DNA of 32,739 nt, taken from the NCBI GenBank assembly GCA_026260175.1, contig JAKCWW010006384.1:1-32739 (forward strand). The letters are read 5' to 3'. Numbering within the stretch: position 1 is the first letter of the stretch; each line of letters begins with the position of its first letter. A model generated the notes under the pieces. The model was not told the DNA's origin, did not search any database, and saw nothing but the letters and a program-made list of their open reading frames with translations. This stretch comes from Reticulitermes lucifugus. Its lineage: Eukaryota > Arthropoda > Insecta > Blattodea > Rhinotermitidae. A program made the position numbers and the translations under genes. Shown here piece by piece: positions 29,426 to 32,739 of this stretch.

Positions 29426-29820
29426 AACTCAAACACATGTTAACTACTTAAATTACAGGTGAAGAATCAGTGTGTACTACGCCAATAGTTTGAAGCAAGC
29501 TGCGATGGGACAGCAACGCAACATTTTGGTATTGAATCGCCCTTGTAGTACTACAGATTACATAGAAGTTGTGTCATATATTAAAACAAAAACTTTTTTC
29601 TCAATTACGTTATTGCCTTGGAATTTGTAACCGCTGAACTTATTCTAATTATACAGATACCTGCACATAATTATGAAAAATTCAAAACAATCACACGTAA
29701 TCGCATAATAAACACAACTATGGTACACCCTTTGCCTTGGCTGATGTGTGGAATTGATTGGGGTTGGGAAGGACTGAATTAAAGGATAGTATACAAGTGG
29801 AGTTCTAAGGGGGTACAGAC
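29426..29820. other. Intergenic, nothing recognised
   Basis: The recognisable Penelope sequence stops near 29425. What follows to the right shows no RT motifs or other structure. Confidence 0.4.
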
Positions 29821-30340
29821 GAAATATTCGCTGTTCTGGGATTTTACGCAGCGTATATTGGTAGTTACCAACGTTTCGGGACAACTTATTGACCCCATCT
29901 TCAAGGGCCGAGCAGTCCAAGAAGAGTGCTGGGAACACGTGCGCAGATAATAGGGAATGGTGTGGGCAGTGATTGGTTCTCAGAGAACGTGACGCTAACT
30001 AAAAGTCTCTCATCTGCTGACCAGACTGCTCTGTCTGCAAACTTATTCAGATGTGCTACATGGGGTGGCACGTGCACCTGTCCAGGGTCATCTGGCTCCA
30101 AACCCTTGCTTTGTTTCAAAACCCTGCCATGTCTAAGCTCTCGATTCAACATTTTGTAGAATTGACCTTGACTGAAATTCACGTGCCCTCAGTGTCTGTG
30201 TCCTCTCCAGTGCTTTCTTGGTTCGAGTTGTTTTGACATCATTTTTGGCTCCTTCTTTGTGATTTGACGCGGTGTAGTTCGTGCTGTGCATTGTCCACCT
30301 TACTTTGTGACTGCCACGTCTGCACCCTGGTGATGTTAGT
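29821..30340 (-). repeat. Repeat with CTTGAAGATGG...CCGAAACG unit
   Basis: Minus-strand 29905-29873 reads CTTGAAGATGGGG, then 11 bases, then GTCCCGAAACG. The same unit, diverged, lies on the minus strand at 6257-6228. Downstream GTAACTACCAATATACGCTG and AAAATCCCAGAACAGCG follow, with AAAACATCCCAGAGCAAAG at the matching place in the first copy. It is a dispersed repeat end, possibly of a Penelope-like type. The rest up to 30340 has minus-strand frames without known domains. Confidence 0.5.
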
Positions 30341-30365
30341 CGACATTTTATGTGCACACGCACGT

Positions 30366-30390
30366 ACACACACACACACACACACACACA
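30366..30390. repeat. AC microsatellite
   Basis: About twelve AC units after CACACGCACGT. Confidence 0.95.
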
Positions 30391-30766
30391 TACACCAATG
30401 TCAGCTACTGCTAGCAGCGATATGTTCTTATTAAGTTTTTCGTTTACACTTTTTTGTAAATAAATCCGGGAGATGTTTTATAAGTTAGCACTGAATAAAT
30501 GTGATCTATAAAGATCTTTATTAAGTTTTTGCTTTTTAAGATATAAAAATATTAATTCTAACCCAATTCTGTATTGTATAGCTTTCTGTTTAATTTTCTC
30601 ATGTCTACTGTTGCTCTTGATGTATAGGGTTCAGTAGTAGCTACTTGCAAATTTTATTAAATCAGGTGGCTTCATTAGTCCTGAGAATCTTCCATTTAAT
30701 ATTTTCGTGTCTATGGATTTGTTTTGCTTGTTCAGCATTAATGATTTTATGGCATATTTAATTGAT
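30391..30766. other. Intergenic, nothing recognised
   Basis: AT-rich. The part just before 30767 may belong to the inverted Penelope end described next. Confidence 0.4.
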
Positions 30767-30839
30767 CTGCCGATAGTTGAATAAGACTGAAACGTGTCAT
30801 ATTGTAAGTAAAAAATGAAATAATACAGTGTATATTGTT
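30767..30839 (+). repeat. Inverted second copy of Penelope-like end
   Basis: The 37 bases at 30803-30839 are an exact reverse complement of 27610-27646. The 27 bases at 30767-30793 align without gaps to the minus strand of 27656-27682 (20 of 27 equal) and keep an intact GAAAC, but the CTGATGA box reads CTGCCGA. The two copies lie 3.2 kb apart in opposite orientation. Confidence 0.75.
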
Positions 30840-32674
30840 GGTTTAATCTTCTTATTGTAGAATACATGGTAAATATATGGTAAATATGTGTCATAAGATT
30901 GATAAAAGTAAGTTTAAATTTTTTTATTTTATTACACAAATAAGTAAAATATAACATTATAAAAATATAATAAAATGAAAGTGTCACTGAGGGGCAGGGA
31001 GATAGTAATGCACAGAGTAAGTGATGAGGAGTCTGAAGGCTAGTGGGCAAACAGGAGGATGGCTAACCTAAGTAAGGAGAGCTGGTAAGAAGAAGTTTGG
31101 TCCTGAAAAGGGCCATTGAATGGAAAAGTGGAAGGGTACTGTAATGGAATAAGCATATGGAAATAAGGTTATTAAAGTAAAATTAAAATTGTAAGTGAAA
31201 TTTAAATTCAAGTGAAAAAATGCTGTCATAAAGGAGGGGTGGGAAGACAGAACACTTAAGTTCCTGTAAGGGCAGTGCTGTGTTGCCAGAGAATGGCAAT
31301 ATTACCGGTCCTAGCAATCCAGACTGAGATCCCAGTATTCGAGTCTGCAAAGGAGGCTTTGTACAGTCTGTCAGGGAGGAGTGGAGACGTTTCCATGACT
31401 GGTTCAGGCAGAGGCCATATCCCTGGTCATACTGTTGGGTTGAGGCTTGGTCTAGTGGCCTTGTTGTTGGTGTTTTAATTAAACATCACTTTGCATTATA
31501 TTTTGTTTTATGTTGGGGTTGTACTGCAGTGTGTATATTTTGACCCTGCAAGTGAAGTTGGGAAATGAGATGCAATTGGAACATTGTGAAATTTAGTAAG
31601 GTTTAGAAAGTTTCATTTTACAGGAAAATTGCTGATGTAATGTGTATTTTTACATGACACTTGATTCCTTTACTTTAGCTTTTTTCATATCATGACATGG
31701 TTGTTATGTTTTGTGATGTGCATTTTATTCTGTGTGCGTGCTCACAGTTTTGAATCTGTATTTTATGGTGCCAATAGATTTGGTTGCTTAAAGTAGTGTT
31801 GTTTAAAAATATGTGTATGTATTAACTGAAGTACAAGCTTTGAACATAATGTTCCTAAGTGTAAATAGTATTGGAAATGCTCTGTATTACTGACATAGTT
31901 CTTTAGGTTAAAAAGAAAACTGTATTAGAACAAGACAATTTCAGATGGATCCTCGTGAGTACAGATTGCTTTATTCTAAGACATTGTAGTAATATGTCAT
32001 TTATACTTCACGCGTGTATTTTAATGACTTTTGTGGTGTGTTTTGAAACAAAGATTGTGGAATGTACTTAATATACAGTTCAGCATAGTGTGTGCCATAA
32101 CATTGTGCATAACAGCTGCTAGTGTAGGCATATTGTAATTACATTTTGGTTTAAGTTATAGTAACATGTATTGTAACATAAGTTTTATTGTGACATTAGA
32201 ACATGTCATGTATGACAGTAATCTTATGAAGACTACACAAATTGCACCAATTTTCAGATGACTAGTTACATGCCACTATTGTCATCATGATTGCATGTGA
32301 AAAACTGCCTTTTGTAGTTGTTTGTTCCAATGCTAATGCTTTAAATATTGTTTTTATTGCCACTTTTAAGTAATATTTAATGCCCCAAGTTATGCATGTT
32401 CCATTTATGAACATTTCCATTACATACATCCATATATGAGCATGAACATTGGATTTACAAATGCTCAAGTGACTGCTCCAAATTTGAACCTCTTAATTTC
32501 ATCCCCTGCCATTCCGCTGGCTAAAAACATGGTCCGTCCATAGTAGAACAAAATTTTATTTACAGAGGGTAAATATATGCACATTTTTTTTTTAAGTATT
32601 ATTTTTCTAGTTGTTTAAGTTACTGTGCTGCTAGCAGTGTTAAACTTCGCTGTTATGCAGTCCAAATTATATTG
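30840..32674. other. Intergenic, nothing recognised
   Basis: AT-rich DNA. An open frame at 31275-31478 has no domain and no splice-site support. No repeat structure was recognised. Confidence 0.45.
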
Positions 32675-32739
32675 TATTTACCAGAATATAAGACAAGAGT
32701 TTTTTTCCTGATTTATCATCCAGAAAATGGGGGGGGGGG
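32675..32739 (+). mobile_element. Pogo-type terminal repeat, cut by window edge
   Basis: TATTTACCAGAATATAAGAC at 32675-32694 closely matches the TTTACCCGAATATAAGACG end of a pogo/Tigger-type family common in insects (from memory). It is followed by AAGAGTTTTTTTCC, CATCCAGAAAATG and a G run up to the last base. The G run at the very end suggests an assembly break or a G-rich element interior. Confidence 0.5.

Noticed and set aside
30631-31050. 139-codon minus-strand open frame, the second longest in the window
   Set aside because: It is rich in Tyr, Ile, Lys and Ser from AT-rich DNA, crosses the inverted Penelope end at 30767-30839, and shows no domain.
1-32739. CRISPR array, operon, phage or plasmid functions
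   Set aside because: Introns, LINE, Penelope and mariner remains and the ZAD protein show nuclear insect DNA. No regularly spaced short repeats or ribosome-binding-site-led gene strings were seen.

Overview
This window looks like insect nuclear DNA. It is AT-rich and CpG-poor, with introns, one protein carrying a ZAD (an arthropod-expanded zinc-finger-associated domain), and many degraded transposable elements. Several repeats (a SINE-like repeat seen twice, and a LINE whose 3' end is seen three times) resemble families I associate with cockroach and termite genomes. A blattodean source is therefore my best guess, but it is an inference from memory and not a database result.

Only two protein-coding host genes can be supported, both on the + strand. 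(1) The last coding exon of an SLC17/sialin-like transporter lies at 3041-3256; its other exons must lie left of the window. (2) A complete ZAD plus C2H2 zinc-finger gene has four coding exons (14642-14776, 14942-15076, 15881-16206, 20920-21769). Its splice phases agree and give a 481-residue protein. The start of this gene, about 14.3 to 15.9 kb, is the only clearly CpG-rich part of the window, as expected for an unmethylated promoter. Intron 2 may hold a second promoter that would give a form lacking the ZAD.

The rest is intergenic or intronic sequence filled with mobile-element remains. From left to right: a LINE reverse-transcriptase C-terminus at the left edge; SINE-like repeats near 2.0, 5.1 and 27.5 kb; LINE 3' ends near 2.8, 3.6 and 18.3 kb; a long-TIR MITE at 6.8-7.3 kb with a second partial copy at 16.9 kb; a fold-back mariner relic at 17.0-17.5 kb; a pogo-type MITE at 17.5-18.0 kb; LINE endonuclease remains near 19.5 kb; a pogo/Tigger-like transposase pseudogene on the minus strand (22.8-24.8 kb) split by a 725-bp insertion; a piggyBac-type MITE at 26.0 kb; a Penelope-like element with a GIY-YIG endonuclease on the minus strand (27.6-29.4 kb), itself carrying a 110-bp SINE; and a pogo-type terminal repeat running into a poly-G edge at the right end.

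The best leads are these. The 725-bp element inside the Tigger pseudogene has CACAGTG ends and a 5-bp target duplication, and removing it plus one duplication rejoins the Tigger reading frame at a conserved motif. Hammerhead-ribozyme-like cores are associated with the Penelope-like repeats. The 110-bp SINE has a 13-bp target duplication and a TTA-repeat tail. The zinc-finger gene may have two promoters. I found no rRNA, tRNA, CRISPR array or bacterial-type operon.
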